Source: Fusobacterium ulcerans (lineage in GTDB: Bacteria > Fusobacteriota > Fusobacteriia > Fusobacteriales > Fusobacteriaceae). From it: a DNA stretch of 64,000 bases. A program made the translations under genes and the position numbers. The notes below the pieces were generated by a model. The model was not told the origin of the DNA, made no database searches, and saw only the letters and a program-made list of their open reading frames with translations. Below, piece by piece: positions 7,580 through 15,909 of the stretch. The stretch covers positions 1,380,282 to 1,444,281 of the forward strand of contig NZ_CP028105.1 in NCBI RefSeq assembly GCF_003019675.1. Direction: 5' to 3'. Numbering within the stretch: position 1 is the first letter of the stretch; every line of letters begins with the position of its first letter.

Positions 7580-7939
7580 ATGAATTATAAAGAGGTATTG
7601 AAGGAGCATGGAACTGATATTGAGGTGACATTGCTAAGATTTTGTCAAGATGAAAAGCTTTATAAAAGATTTTTAGAAAGATTTTTTAGAGGAGAAAATG
7701 TAGAAAGAATAAGAGAAATCTATAAAGATGAAAAATATCAAGAATTAGAAATAGCAACTCATACATATAAAGGAGTCTGTGGAAATTTAGGGTTATCTAA
7801 ACTTCAGAAATATTTTGAAGAAATTAGAGAAAAAATTCGTAAGGAAAATTATGAAAATCTAGAGGAGTTAATAGAAAAAGCTTTAAAAGAAAAGAAAGAG
7901 TTGGGAGAAGCATTAGAAAAATCAAGAGATTGGTATTAA
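7580..7939 (+). CDS. Hpt-domain phosphotransfer protein
   Basis: A 119-residue all-helical protein with the Hpt signature ATHTYKGVCGNLGL. His61 fits the phospho-accepting position of the HxxKG motif. Hpt proteins relay phosphoryl groups between receiver domains in phosphorelays. It lies 10 bases after the REC-GGDEF-EAL-GGDEF-PAS gene with a GAGGGAG ribosome site, so the two form one operon, and it is the natural partner for receiver residue D57. No histidine kinase is encoded nearby, so the phosphate must come from elsewhere. A strong terminator follows. Confidence 0.88.
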   Translation: MNYKEVLKEHGTDIEVTLLRFCQDEKLYKRFLERFFRGENVERIREIYKDEKYQELEIATHTYKGVCGNLGLSKLQKYFEEIREKIRKENYENLEELIEKALKEKKELGEALEKSRDWY

Positions 7940-7944
7940 ATATT

Positions 7945-8002
7945 AAAAGCAGAGAAGGTTTTGTCTAGTGAGTGTACTAGACTTAAAATTTCTGCTTTTT
8001 TT
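7945..8002 (+). terminator. Terminator after the Hpt gene
   Basis: AAAAGCAGA (7945-7953) pairs with TCTGCTTTT (7991-7999). An inner hairpin GTCTAGT/ACTAGAC sits in the loop, and a T run follows. Confidence 0.88.
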
Positions 8003-8116
8003 ATATTTTAAAGAAAAAAATTACTTTAAGAAATAATTTAAAACGGACAGTTCTCATTTGTATAAGAAAGCGAACATTAACAGACTTTAAGTCCTTATTT
8101 TTTCAGTACTTGTTTT

Positions 8117-8145
8117 TTGACACTATTAAAAATTACATTTATTTT
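8117..8145 (+). promoter_or_regulatory. Upstream promoter inside the inverted-repeat segment
   Basis: Perfect TTGACA (8117-8122), a 17-base spacer and TATTTT (8140-8145, 4 of 6). It reads toward the HU genes. Confidence 0.45.
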
Positions 8146-8150
8146 TTAAG

Positions 8151-8179
8151 TTGATATTTTTAATATTAAAGAGTATAAT
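8151..8179 (+). promoter_or_regulatory. Main promoter of the HU pair, inside the inverted repeats
   Basis: TTGATA (8151-8156), a 17-base spacer and perfect TATAAT (8174-8179). The right repeat arm (8204-8229) would lie in the 5' end of the transcript. Inversion of 8050-8229 would turn this promoter away from the HU genes. Confidence 0.72.
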
Positions 8180-8349
8180 AAGATGGAAAAATACTTTTTA
8201 AAAGTTCGCTTTTTTATACAAATGAGAACACTTGCATAATTATTTGGATTATAGAATATTTTCGAAGTGTGAAACAGAGATTAAAATATAAATATATAAA
8301 AGAGAATAATTATAGAGAAAAATTAAAATATAATTCTATTGGAGGAAAA

Positions 8350-8646
8350 ATGACAGAGACAGAATTTATTAAATTTTATAAAGAAAGAAATGGACTTAAA
8401 AGTAAGAAAGAAGCGAAAGAAAAAATAGATAATTTCTGGAAGGCATTATTTAAAGCTATAGATGAAGATAAAAAAGTAGTATTTAAGAATTGGGGAATAT
8501 TTGAAGAAAAAGATGTAAAATCAAGAAAAATAGTGATTCCAAAGCATCCAAAAGAGATATATACTCAACCTAAAAAAGTATTAAAATTTAGAGCAGGAGA
8601 AGGATTAAAAAACTCAGTGAGCAGAAGAGGTGAAAGCAGTGAATAA
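8350..8646 (+). CDS. HU/IHF-family DNA-binding protein
   Basis: A 98-residue histone-like protein that bends DNA as a dimer. The N-terminal half is the helical dimerisation body (MTETEFIKFYKERNG...). The second half has the HU beta-arm region VVFKNWGIFEEKDVKSRK, the proline-containing arm tip IPKHPKEIY, and the closing KKVLKFRAGEGLKNSV. I chose ATG at 8350 because GGAGGAA precedes it directly; an earlier in-frame GTG at 8269 lacks a ribosome site and adds residues foreign to HU. It overlaps the next HU-like gene by eight bases. The two differ, so they may form a heterodimer like IHF. Expression depends on the promoter held between the 26-bp repeats. Confidence 0.88.
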   Translation: MTETEFIKFYKERNGLKSKKEAKEKIDNFWKALFKAIDEDKKVVFKNWGIFEEKDVKSRKIVIPKHPKEIYTQPKKVLKFRAGEGLKNSVSRRGESSE

Positions 8647-8920
8647 AAGAAGATTTGCAAAAGTATACAGGGACTTGAGCAATGAAAAGATTGATATAAA
8701 TCGGGCATTAAAAGAGATAGAGAATTTTTTAAAAACAATAGAAGAAGCTTTGATAGCTGATGGAAAAATAAAGTTTATAGAAAAAGGAACTTTTGAAATA
8801 TTGGAAAGAAAGCCAAGAATAATATCAAATCCACTAACAAGAGAATTGATGACAATATATCCCAAGAAAAGTGTAAAATTTACTTCTTCAAAAAAATTAA
8901 ACAAAAAAGAAGCTGACTAA
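8639..8920 (+). CDS. Second HU/IHF-family DNA-binding protein
   Basis: A 93-residue HU-like protein divergent from its upstream neighbour. It shows the HU body followed by IKFIEKGTFEILERK, the arm segment SNPLTRELMTIYP and the closing KKSVKF. GTG at 8639 is chosen as start because AGAGGTG lies seven bases upstream and the resulting N-terminus (MNKRRFAKVY) fits HU; an in-frame GTG at 8630 has no ribosome site. It overlaps the first HU gene, so the pair is translationally coupled and probably made in equal amounts. A bidirectional terminator follows 110 bases later. Confidence 0.85.
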   Translation: MNKRRFAKVYRDLSNEKIDINRALKEIENFLKTIEEALIADGKIKFIEKGTFEILERKPRIISNPLTRELMTIYPKKSVKFTSSKKLNKKEAD

Positions 8921-9030
8921 AATTATTTGTTTTAGCTAGCTTTAGATAAGTATGTATTGTTTATTGAATAAGTTTAAGGAAGATTTTTTGATTTTAATAA
9001 AAATACAATAGAATGAAAAATAGTATATTA

Positions 9031-9057
9031 AAAAAAGCTGAATATCAGCTTTTTTTA
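9031..9057. terminator. Bidirectional terminator between HU and reductase genes
   Basis: AAAAAAGCTGA pairs with TCAGCTTTTTT around a short loop, giving T runs on both strands. It serves the plus-strand HU pair and the minus-strand reductase. Confidence 0.85.
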
Positions 9058-9084
9058 ATATGTATATAGATAATAATAAAATAT

Positions 9085-9627
9085 TTATTTTAGCCTTCTT
9101 CCAATTTCTTTTAATTCTTTGATTCTTTCAATTTGTTTAGCCATATCTCCTATATCGCCAGCAGAGATAGCTTCATTTATAACAAGGTTCCAGTCTAAAT
9201 ATTCGCAGATACATTTGAATTGTCTGCTGATAAGATCATACTGTTCCCCATTTACTTCATCAGCTCCAACTGCTACTATTCCTATATTTTTCTTTTGTTT
9301 AGGAAGAATTGCATTTTTGAAATACATTTTATCAATGAGCATTTTAAGCTGAGCAGTTATTCCCCACCAGTAAACAGCTGAACCAAATATTACAGTATCA
9401 GCTTCACATATTTTTTCTACCAGAGGAATACAATCATCTTTTATAATACAAGTTCCACCATTAGTATGACAGCTGTTACATCCTGTACACCCACTCAATT
9501 TGTATTTTGTTATATCTACAAATTCTACTTGATTAGATAAAGTATCTATTCCAGATTCAATAGCTTTTAGAGCAGTTCTAGTATTTCCATTCATTCTTGG
9601 ACTTCCATTTAATATCAAAACTTTCAT
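9085..9627 (-). CDS. NADPH-dependent FMN reductase / flavodoxin-like oxidoreductase
   Basis: A 180-residue flavodoxin-fold protein of the NADPH-dependent FMN reductase family. The FMN phosphate loop is GSPRMNGNT near residues 8-16. A cysteine motif GCTGCNSCHTNGGTC follows near residue 46, typical of the iron-sulfur-flavoprotein-like subgroup. FGSAVYWWGITAQLKMLIDK contacts the flavin. Such enzymes reduce quinones, nitro- or azo-compounds or iron. Start ATG follows GGAGG. It is a single-gene unit facing away from the next plus-strand genes. The exact electron acceptor is unknown. Confidence 0.9.
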   Translation of the reverse strand: MKVLILNGSPRMNGNTRTALKAIESGIDTLSNQVEFVDITKYKLSGCTGCNSCHTNGGTCIIKDDCIPLVEKICEADTVIFGSAVYWWGITAQLKMLIDKMYFKNAILPKQKKNIGIVAVGADEVNGEQYDLISRQFKCICEYLDWNLVINEAISAGDIGDMAKQIERIKELKEIGRRLK

Positions 9628-9865
9628 AAAAATTACCTCCTGTATTTAAATTTAACCTATCTTGATTATACTGTATTTAAATGTTTTTTTATAGTAAAAG
9701 ATTATAGAAATAATTGTATATTAAAAAGGGATGCTTTATTTTATGAAAAAAATAATGTAAACTATATTTAAAGAAAAAATATTGAAAAAGAGAATAAAAC
9801 AATAGAAAAGATATACTTAAAAGGAATAAACTAAAATTTAAGATTAAATTTTTTTGGAGGGGAAG

Positions 9866-10366
9866 ATGGAAAATATAAGAAAATATTTGAATGCAGAGTT
9901 GGAAGAAAGAATTGATATACTTTGGGATGATAATGGAATTTTATGGGTAGATTGGCGTGAATATGATGAGGAAATAATAAAATGTTGTGAGAAGTTTCTT
10001 AAGACAGGAGATTTAGATGGAGAAGCAAGAGAGTCAGAAAATGATATGGGTTTTGATATAATTATAAAATTTAAAGGAAAAGAACATATCATAGAATACA
10101 AGAAAGAGGGAACAGATAGAGATACTACTATTAAAACATTGAATAAGGTATTAAGTCCTGATTATGAAATTCGTTTTTGGATGGATTCAATAGGAAGTGA
10201 TACATTAGGATTTTTTCCCAAGACATCAAAATTCTGGAAGGAATTAGAAGATGAGTTTGGGGCAGAAAAAGTAAGAAAATATTTTTCTATTATAGACGAA
10301 AATAGTAGAATGTTTGATATGAATATGAATGAAATTTTTAAATTAATGGAAGAATTAAAAAAATAG
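9866..10366 (+). CDS. Small acidic protein of unknown function
   Basis: A 166-residue acidic soluble protein with no membrane segment. ATG 9866 is chosen because GGAGGGG precedes it; a TTG at 9854 would overlap that site. The segment PDYEIRFWMDSIGSDTLGFFP is distinctive. From memory, unverified, similar stretches occur in uncharacterised proteobacterial proteins near secreted effectors. The next gene, 54 bases on, encodes a hydrolase-like protein without a nucleophile. By analogy with immunity-effector pairs the two could be partners, but that is inference only. Confidence 0.75.
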   Translation: MENIRKYLNAELEERIDILWDDNGILWVDWREYDEEIIKCCEKFLKTGDLDGEARESENDMGFDIIIKFKGKEHIIEYKKEGTDRDTTIKTLNKVLSPDYEIRFWMDSIGSDTLGFFPKTSKFWKELEDEFGAEKVRKYFSIIDENSRMFDMNMNEIFKLMEELKK

Positions 10367-10420
10367 TATATAATTAGATAGTGAAAGAGTTGTTACAAGG
10401 TTAAAGCAGGAGGACCAAAT

Positions 10421-12001
10421 ATGAGAGATATAGATTATGCCTTTTTTAGTCAAATGAGTTATTTGAATTGGGAAAATCTAAATAAAGAAAATATAAGAAA
10501 GGCTGAATCTAGTGATTTAGTGACAAACATATTAAATACAAAAGAATTATGGGGTATATTGAGTCCAAGTACAAATTTAAAGAAAAAAAAAGTAAGTGAA
10601 TATACAGGAAATGATAAAAGGCTTTTTATGAAGTATAGATTAGAAGGTAGAAAAGGACCTTTTTTTGATTTTTCAGAATGGAAATTTCTCTTAGGTGTAA
10701 GATACAGTGATATATGTAAATTATATTTAAAAGAAAATGAAAAAATTTTAAATAATAAATATAAAGGAAGTTTTAAAGGAACCGTTTTTAAAAGAAAAAA
10801 TAAAATAATTATTGCATTTAATGGTGGAGAAAAACTCATAAGTATCAAAAAAGATGTTATTACAGTTGATGATATGAAAATGTATGAGAGAAATTATGCA
10901 CCTCTTGTAGCTGGATATTGGCTTTATAAATATGTAAAAGAAAATTATGCTGAAGAGGGAGATGAAATACATTTAACAGGAAATAAATATGGGGGATTTA
11001 TTGCACAATATGTATATATGGCAACAGGAGGAAAGGACAGAACTGTTTTGTGGAATCCTATTGGTTCTGGAATAAATTCAGAAATGAAAGAAGCTGATAA
11101 GCCCCATAGAGAACTTACAGGATTGAAAAATATTGTAGGTTATACAGAATTTACTAAAGAAATAATAAAGAGAATATATTCAAAATTTATATTGGAAAAT
11201 GGGGGGGTATCTCCTGCCATATTAGAGGAGGATGCAAAAGATAAAATATTTCAGATATTTGAAGAAGTTGACAATGAAGCAGATAAGATTTCAAAGAAAT
11301 CTTTAGTAAAGCTTAGTGAACCAATGGAGGTATTGTATTGTATTCTTCTTACAACATATTTGTACAATGATGATTATGAAAGAAAAAGAAAACAGAGCCT
11401 TATGTATACATATTTAATTGAAGATGAATGGGCAGTACATGCTATAAACAGAATAGGAGCAGTAATAGATATAGCAACTGGAATTAGAACTGAAAGAAGA
11501 AGAGTGGAAAGGAAAATAGCTCCTCCTTATGAACTTCCTTTTCTGACTTCAGAGCTTAACGATGTAATTATGTTTATGAATGACCAAGGAAATTTGGAAT
11601 ATGGAAAAATGAGAAGAGAATTTGCAAGGAATAGTCTAAAAAGTGTAATTAAAGCTCAAATGAAAATATTAATAGAAAATAATATAATTATAAAAAATGA
11701 AGCAAGAATGGAGATAAAAAGAGAAACACTTGAAGAATTTGATATTAAATATTATTCAGCAGGAGTTCTTTATAGTGGAAGAAAATTTGGTTTGGAAAGA
11801 AAGTTAGATTTAAAGATATTCAGATATATAAAAACTATGAGAGATAATATTCTTTTTTCAAAGGAACCATATAAAATAATTTCATGTAAAGAAAAGGGAG
11901 AAAAAAGTAAAGAATATATAGAACTTGGAGACTATATAAATATAAGATCTTTAGGTGATATTAAATGTGGAGCTCCAATTAAAATATATATAATAGAGTA
12001 A
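10421..12001 (+). CDS. Alpha/beta-hydrolase (Mbeg1/DUF2974-like) protein lacking the catalytic serine
   Basis: A 526-residue protein. The N-terminal 220 residues look like an Mbeg1/class-3-lipase-type alpha/beta hydrolase: YAFFSQMSY at the start, IIIAFNGG (residues 129-136) where active relatives have a (V/A)FRG strand, and HLTGNKYGGFIAQY (184-197) where they have TGHSLGGALAQ. The nucleophile serine is replaced by Lys189. VLWNPIGSGINSE matches the following strand. The remaining 300 residues are helical and unfamiliar. No signal peptide is present. It lies 54 bases after the small acidic gene, behind AGGAGG. A catalytically dead binding protein is the simplest reading; an unrecognised nucleophile is possible. 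Confidence 0.72.
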   Translation: MRDIDYAFFSQMSYLNWENLNKENIRKAESSDLVTNILNTKELWGILSPSTNLKKKKVSEYTGNDKRLFMKYRLEGRKGPFFDFSEWKFLLGVRYSDICKLYLKENEKILNNKYKGSFKGTVFKRKNKIIIAFNGGEKLISIKKDVITVDDMKMYERNYAPLVAGYWLYKYVKENYAEEGDEIHLTGNKYGGFIAQYVYMATGGKDRTVLWNPIGSGINSEMKEADKPHRELTGLKNIVGYTEFTKEIIKRIYSKFILENGGVSPAILEEDAKDKIFQIFEEVDNEADKISKKSLVKLSEPMEVLYCILLTTYLYNDDYERKRKQSLMYTYLIEDEWAVHAINRIGAVIDIATGIRTERRRVERKIAPPYELPFLTSELNDVIMFMNDQGNLEYGKMRREFARNSLKSVIKAQMKILIENNIIIKNEARMEIKRETLEEFDIKYYSAGVLYSGRKFGLERKLDLKIFRYIKTMRDNILFSKEPYKIISCKEKGEKSKEYIELGDYINIRSLGDIKCGAPIKIYIIE

Positions 12002-12092
12002 AAATTATTATTGAGTATATACATATTAAAAAATAAAATATTTTATTGAAGAATTTATGTAAATGGAAAGAAAGATGAATAAAATGCAAAAA

Positions 12093-12116
12093 AAGCACGA
12101 TAATTCATCGTGCTTT
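12093..12116. terminator. Bidirectional terminator between convergent genes
   Basis: AAAGCACGAT pairs with ATCGTGCTTT across a five-base loop, flanked by A and T runs. It serves the hydrolase-like gene and the minus-strand gntP operon. Confidence 0.88.
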
Positions 12117-12121
12117 CTTTA

Positions 12122-12820
12122 TCATTTCATAAGAATATCTCCAATATAAGTAATATGTTCTAAAATATACTTTTTACATTTCTTTACATTGCGCTCTTCT
12201 AATGATTTTATAATATTAAAATGCTGTGCAATTTGAGCTTTTTTAAATTTCTGTTTTTCTGATAATAGAATTTTTTTCCAGTTATCATTTGATATGTATG
12301 TAATGTATGTAACGCTCATATTATATACAAAAGAAATTAATTCATTATCAATGGAATTTACATAAATGGAATGAATTAATATATCATTTTTACTTGCTTC
12401 CATATAATCATCTGTATTTTTAATATTTTCAATTGCTTCATACATTTTATTAATATCTTCTGTGGTTATTTGCTGTATAACTTTTTCTACTATTCCTATT
12501 TCAATAATTCTTCTAAAATCTAATGTTTGTAAAGGATCACCTTCTAGTAAAAATGCTAATATACACAAAGGAGAATTCAAAACACTGTTATCTACCTGTT
12601 TTAAATAAGTTCCTTTTCCATGAATACATTCAAGTATTCCCATACATTCTAAAGCTGTATACACTTCATGTACCATAGAACGATTTATGCCAAGTTTATG
12701 GGCAATAAAATTTTCAGAATATAATTTTTGTGAAGCTTTAAATTTTCTTTCTTTAATTAAATTAATTAAAAATTTCATAACATCTTTTCTAGTTAAATTT
12801 TCTTTATCATTATCATACAA
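12122..12820 (-). CDS. GntR-family (FCD subgroup) transcriptional regulator
   Basis: About 232 residues. The N-terminal winged helix-turn-helix (roughly residues 12-75) carries SENFIAHKLGINRSMVHEVYTALECMGI and the wing IHGKGTYL. The rest is an all-helical FCD-type ligand domain, which in this subgroup binds sugar acids or other carboxylates, often through a metal. TTG at 12820 is preferred because GGAG lies eight bases upstream; GTG at 12829 is an alternative three codons longer. It is the last gene of the gntP-dehydratase operon and probably autoregulates it. A near-palindrome at 15880-15893 is a candidate operator. Confidence 0.85.
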   Translation of the reverse strand: MYDNDKENLTRKDVMKFLINLIKERKFKASQKLYSENFIAHKLGINRSMVHEVYTALECMGILECIHGKGTYLKQVDNSVLNSPLCILAFLLEGDPLQTLDFRRIIEIGIVEKVIQQITTEDINKMYEAIENIKNTDDYMEASKNDILIHSIYVNSIDNELISFVYNMSVTYITYISNDNWKKILLSEKQKFKKAQIAQHFNIIKSLEERNVKKCKKYILEHITYIGDILMK

Positions 12821-12837
12821 ATTAACCACTCCATTAA

Positions 12838-14499
12838 TTATTCTACAACAGCTCCTTTATTTGCAGATGATACCATTCTAGAATATCTTACTAAATAACC
12901 TTTTTTGACTTTTAGAACTGGTTTTTTCCAATTTTTTATTCTTTCTTTTATTATATCATCTTTAACTTCTAGATTTATACTTCTATTTTTAATATCTATA
13001 GTAATAATATCTCCATCTTCAATAATAGAGAAGACACCTCCTTCCATAGCTTCAGGAGAAATATGACCTATTGCAGCTCCTCTTGTTGCACCTGAAAATC
13101 TTCCATCTGTAATTAAAGCGACATCTTTGTCTAAATGCATTCCTACAATTGCAGCTGTTGGGCTAAGCATTTCTCTCATTCCAGGACCACCTTTAGGGCC
13201 TTCATATTTTATTACAACAATATTACCTTTTTTTACATCCCCATTAAAAATACTTTCAGCTGCTCCTTCCATACTTGTATAAACTTTGGCAGGACCTGTG
13301 TGTATCATCATTTCAGGACAAACAGCTGCGGCTTTAACGACACAACCATCAGGAGCAATATTTCCTTTTAATATAGCTATTCCTCCTTCAATATTATAAG
13401 GATTATTAATATCTCTTATAACATCATAATCCTTAACAGATATTGATTTTATATTTTCTCCTAAAGTTTTTCCATTTACATTAATTGTATTACAATTTAA
13501 TAGATTTTTCTTATTTAATTCATTCATTACTGCTGGAATGCCTCCAGCGATGTAAAAATCAAACATAAAACTATCTCCAGATGGACTTATATGACATAAA
13601 TTTGGAGTTTTTTTAGATATCTCATCAAATAGTTCTAAACTAATTTCAATATCAGCTTCATGAGCGATTGCAGGTAAGTGGAGAGTAGTGTTAGTTGATC
13701 CAGCAATTGCCATATCAACAGTTATAGCGTTGTAGAAAGATTCTTTGCTGACAATATCTCTAGGTTTTATATCTTCTTTGACAAGATCAACAACTCTTTC
13801 CCCACTAAGTTTTGCTAAAGCTATTCTTTCACCGTAATATGAAGGAATAGTTCCGTTTCCTGGTAATGCAAGACCTAATACTTCAGATAGACAGTTCATA
13901 CTATTTGCTGTAAACATTCCAGCACATGAACCACATGAAGGACATGCTGAGTGTGCATATTCTTCCATTTCACTTTCATCCATTTCTCCAAGTTTATATG
14001 ATGCTATTTTTTCTATACATGTGCTGTAGTCTGCTGGTTTTCCTCTATAATGACCTGTTGCCATTGGACCTCCACTTACTAAAATAGCGGGGATATTAAG
14101 TCTTAAAGCAGCCATCATCATGGCAGGAACAATTTTATCACAGTTTGCTATCAATACAAGCCCATCTAAACCGTGTGCTAGTGTCATAGCTTCAATACTA
14201 TCTGCTATAAGTTCTCTTGAAGCTAATGGGTATCTCATTCCTTCATGACTCATTGCTATTCCATCACATATTGCTATTGCAGGAAATTCAACTGGAATTC
14301 CTCCTGCTGATGCTACTCCTAGTTTAGCAGCTTCTGCTATTGTTCTTAAATGAAAATGTCCAGGAACTATTTCATTAAATGAATTAACTACTCCAATTAA
14401 AGGTTTTTTTCCAACTTCTTTTTCTAATTTTCCTGTTGCATATAATAGAGCTCTTGCCTCTATTCTATTAGGACCTTCATAAACTTTTTTACTACGCAT
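12838..14499 (-). CDS. IlvD/Edd-family dehydratase (dihydroxy-acid or sugar-acid dehydratase)
   Basis: A 553-residue iron-sulfur dehydratase. Family markers are [15 protein letters not shown] (C78), [16 protein letters not shown] (C120), [20 protein letters not shown] (C186, C189, C192), [15 protein letters not shown] and [15 protein letters not shown]. It resembles dihydroxy-acid dehydratase of branched-chain amino-acid synthesis most, which acts on 2,3-dihydroxy-isovalerate. However, it sits between a gluconate-type permease and a GntR regulator and no other ilv gene is present, so dehydration of a sugar acid to a 2-keto-3-deoxy acid is at least as likely. The gene follows gntP by 15 bases with a GGGAGG site. 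Family certain, substrate open. Confidence 0.88.
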   Translation of the reverse strand: MRSKKVYEGPNRIEARALLYATGKLEKEVGKKPLIGVVNSFNEIVPGHFHLRTIAEAAKLGVASAGGIPVEFPAIAICDGIAMSHEGMRYPLASRELIADSIEAMTLAHGLDGLVLIANCDKIVPAMMMAALRLNIPAILVSGGPMATGHYRGKPADYSTCIEKIASYKLGEMDESEMEEYAHSACPSCGSCAGMFTANSMNCLSEVLGLALPGNGTIPSYYGERIALAKLSGERVVDLVKEDIKPRDIVSKESFYNAITVDMAIAGSTNTTLHLPAIAHEADIEISLELFDEISKKTPNLCHISPSGDSFMFDFYIAGGIPAVMNELNKKNLLNCNTINVNGKTLGENIKSISVKDYDVIRDINNPYNIEGGIAILKGNIAPDGCVVKAAAVCPEMMIHTGPAKVYTSMEGAAESIFNGDVKKGNIVVIKYEGPKGGPGMREMLSPTAAIVGMHLDKDVALITDGRFSGATRGAAIGHISPEAMEGGVFSIIEDGDIITIDIKNRSINLEVKDDIIKERIKNWKKPVLKVKKGYLVRYSRMVSSANKGAVVE

Positions 14500-14514
14500 T
14501 TTATCTATCCTCCC

Positions 14515-15813
14515 TTATAAGAAAAAACTAAAAATAAATACTATAAAACAACCTGTTATACTCATGACAAAAGTAGTAGTACTCCAAGCTTTTAAACCAA
14601 CTTTTACATCCATTCCAGAGAATTTTGTAACAACCCAGAAATAACTATCATTAATAATTGATGCACACTGTGCTCCAACACATATTGCTAGAGTTGTTAT
14701 TAATGGTGAAATACCTAGCCCAGAAATCATTGGTGATAAAATTGATGCTGTTGTTATCATAGCTACTGTTCCACTTCCTTGTGATAATTTAAGTAGTGAT
14801 GACATTATCATAGGCAAAAGAATAGGTGGAAAACTTGATGAGGCAATTATATTTGCAACATAATCTCCTATTCCAGAAGTTCTTAATACTGAACCTAAAG
14901 CCCCCCCTGCCCCAGTTATACATATAATCAGTCCAGCATCTGCTAGTGATGCTTCTAGTGTTCTTACTACTTCATCTCTTGAAACGCTAGCAGTTAAACC
15001 ATATATAGCAAGAAGAGTACCAATTAAAATTGCAGTTATAGGATTACCAACAATAGAGATTATAGGATTATTAATTCCTTTTGCTGTACTTACTGTATTA
15101 ATAAGAATTAAAATAACAGGAACGATTATTGGTAAAAAAGACATAAGACCATTAGGTAAATTTTCATCTGTAAATTTTACTTCACTTGTTGATTCAGGAA
15201 TTATATCTGGAAGTTTATTTGATATATATTTAGAATAAATAAGGGCAACAGGCATCATTAACACTGAAACTATAGTTCCCCATATAATTAATTGACCAAC
15301 ATCAACACCTAGAATTGCAGCAACACCAAGTGGACCAGGTGTTGGAGGAACTAAGTGATGTGTTAAATATAACCCAGCTCCAAGACAGCAACCTAATTTA
15401 ACCATTGATTTTTTTGTATTACGTGAAAATTCTTTTGCTAATTCTGATAATATAACAAAACCAGAGTCACAAAATACAGGAATAGAAATTAGCCATCCAG
15501 ATAGTAATAAAACTACTTCAGTTCTTTTGATTCCTACTAACTTTAAGATTACAGAAGCCATTTTTTTTGCTCCACCTGTAACTTCAAGAATTTTTCCCAT
15601 CATAACACCAAGGCCGATAACTATTCCTATACTTGATAATGTTCCACCAAACCCTGATGATATAGAAGCCATTATCTCGTTAGTTGGCATACCTGCAAGT
15701 AACCCTATAAATATAGCACTTATAAGTAATGCTGGAAATGCTTGAATTTTAGTTTTAAGTATAAAAAAGATAACAAGAGCCAATCCTAATAATAAAGCTA
15801 TTACTAATTGCAT
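14515..15813 (-). CDS. GntP-family gluconate:H+ symporter
   Basis: A 432-residue integral membrane protein with about 12-14 hydrophobic segments. Typical GntP segments are PVFCDSGFVILSELAKEF, the cytoplasmic LTHHLVPPTPGPLGVAAILG and the C-terminal SGTVAMITTASILSP. The family imports gluconate and related sugar acids with protons. ATG at 15813 is chosen because GGAGG lies seven bases upstream; the longer frame adds eight unsupported residues. It is the first gene of an operon with the dehydratase and the GntR regulator, which supports sugar-acid uptake and dehydration. A sigma-70 promoter lies about 100 bases upstream. Confidence 0.9.
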   Translation of the reverse strand: MQLVIALLLGLALVIFFILKTKIQAFPALLISAIFIGLLAGMPTNEIMASISSGFGGTLSSIGIVIGLGVMMGKILEVTGGAKKMASVILKLVGIKRTEVVLLLSGWLISIPVFCDSGFVILSELAKEFSRNTKKSMVKLGCCLGAGLYLTHHLVPPTPGPLGVAAILGVDVGQLIIWGTIVSVLMMPVALIYSKYISNKLPDIIPESTSEVKFTDENLPNGLMSFLPIIVPVILILINTVSTAKGINNPIISIVGNPITAILIGTLLAIYGLTASVSRDEVVRTLEASLADAGLIICITGAGGALGSVLRTSGIGDYVANIIASSSFPPILLPMIMSSLLKLSQGSGTVAMITTASILSPMISGLGISPLITTLAICVGAQCASIINDSYFWVVTKFSGMDVKVGLKAWSTTTFVMSITGCFIVFIFSFFL

Positions 15814-15879
15814 ATTCAACCTCCTTTGTATAATCAATAATTATTCAAAATTTAAAAATTTTAGATTCATATGATTTTT

Positions 15880-15893
15880 AATAACTAGTTTTT
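15880..15893. promoter_or_regulatory. Candidate GntR operator
   Basis: AATAACTAGTTTTT is a near-palindrome centred on ACTAGT (one mismatched pair). It lies between the -10 box and the gntP start, where a repressor would block transcription. Inferred from position and symmetry only. Confidence 0.35.
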
Positions 15894-15909
15894 ATTTTCA
15901 TATATTCAA

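Larger units (their letters stand above)
8050..8229. repeat. 26-bp inverted repeats bracketing the HU promoter
   Basis: Bases 8050-8075 and 8204-8229 are reverse complements at 25 of 26 positions and enclose 128 bp. Each arm begins GTTC(T/G)C and ends in the complementary G(C/A)GAAC, so each arm is itself an imperfect dyad (9 of 13 positions), as in many recombinase crossover sites. Two promoters lie between the arms and read toward the HU genes. The structure fits an invertible promoter, two duplicated operators or a MITE remnant. No obvious target-site duplication flanks it, and no recombinase gene is in the window. Confidence 0.75.

Noticed and set aside
8050-8229. Calling the repeat-bounded segment a MITE
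   Set aside because: No target-site duplication, no second copy in the window and internal promoters facing a gene fit a regulatory or invertible segment better, though a MITE is not excluded.
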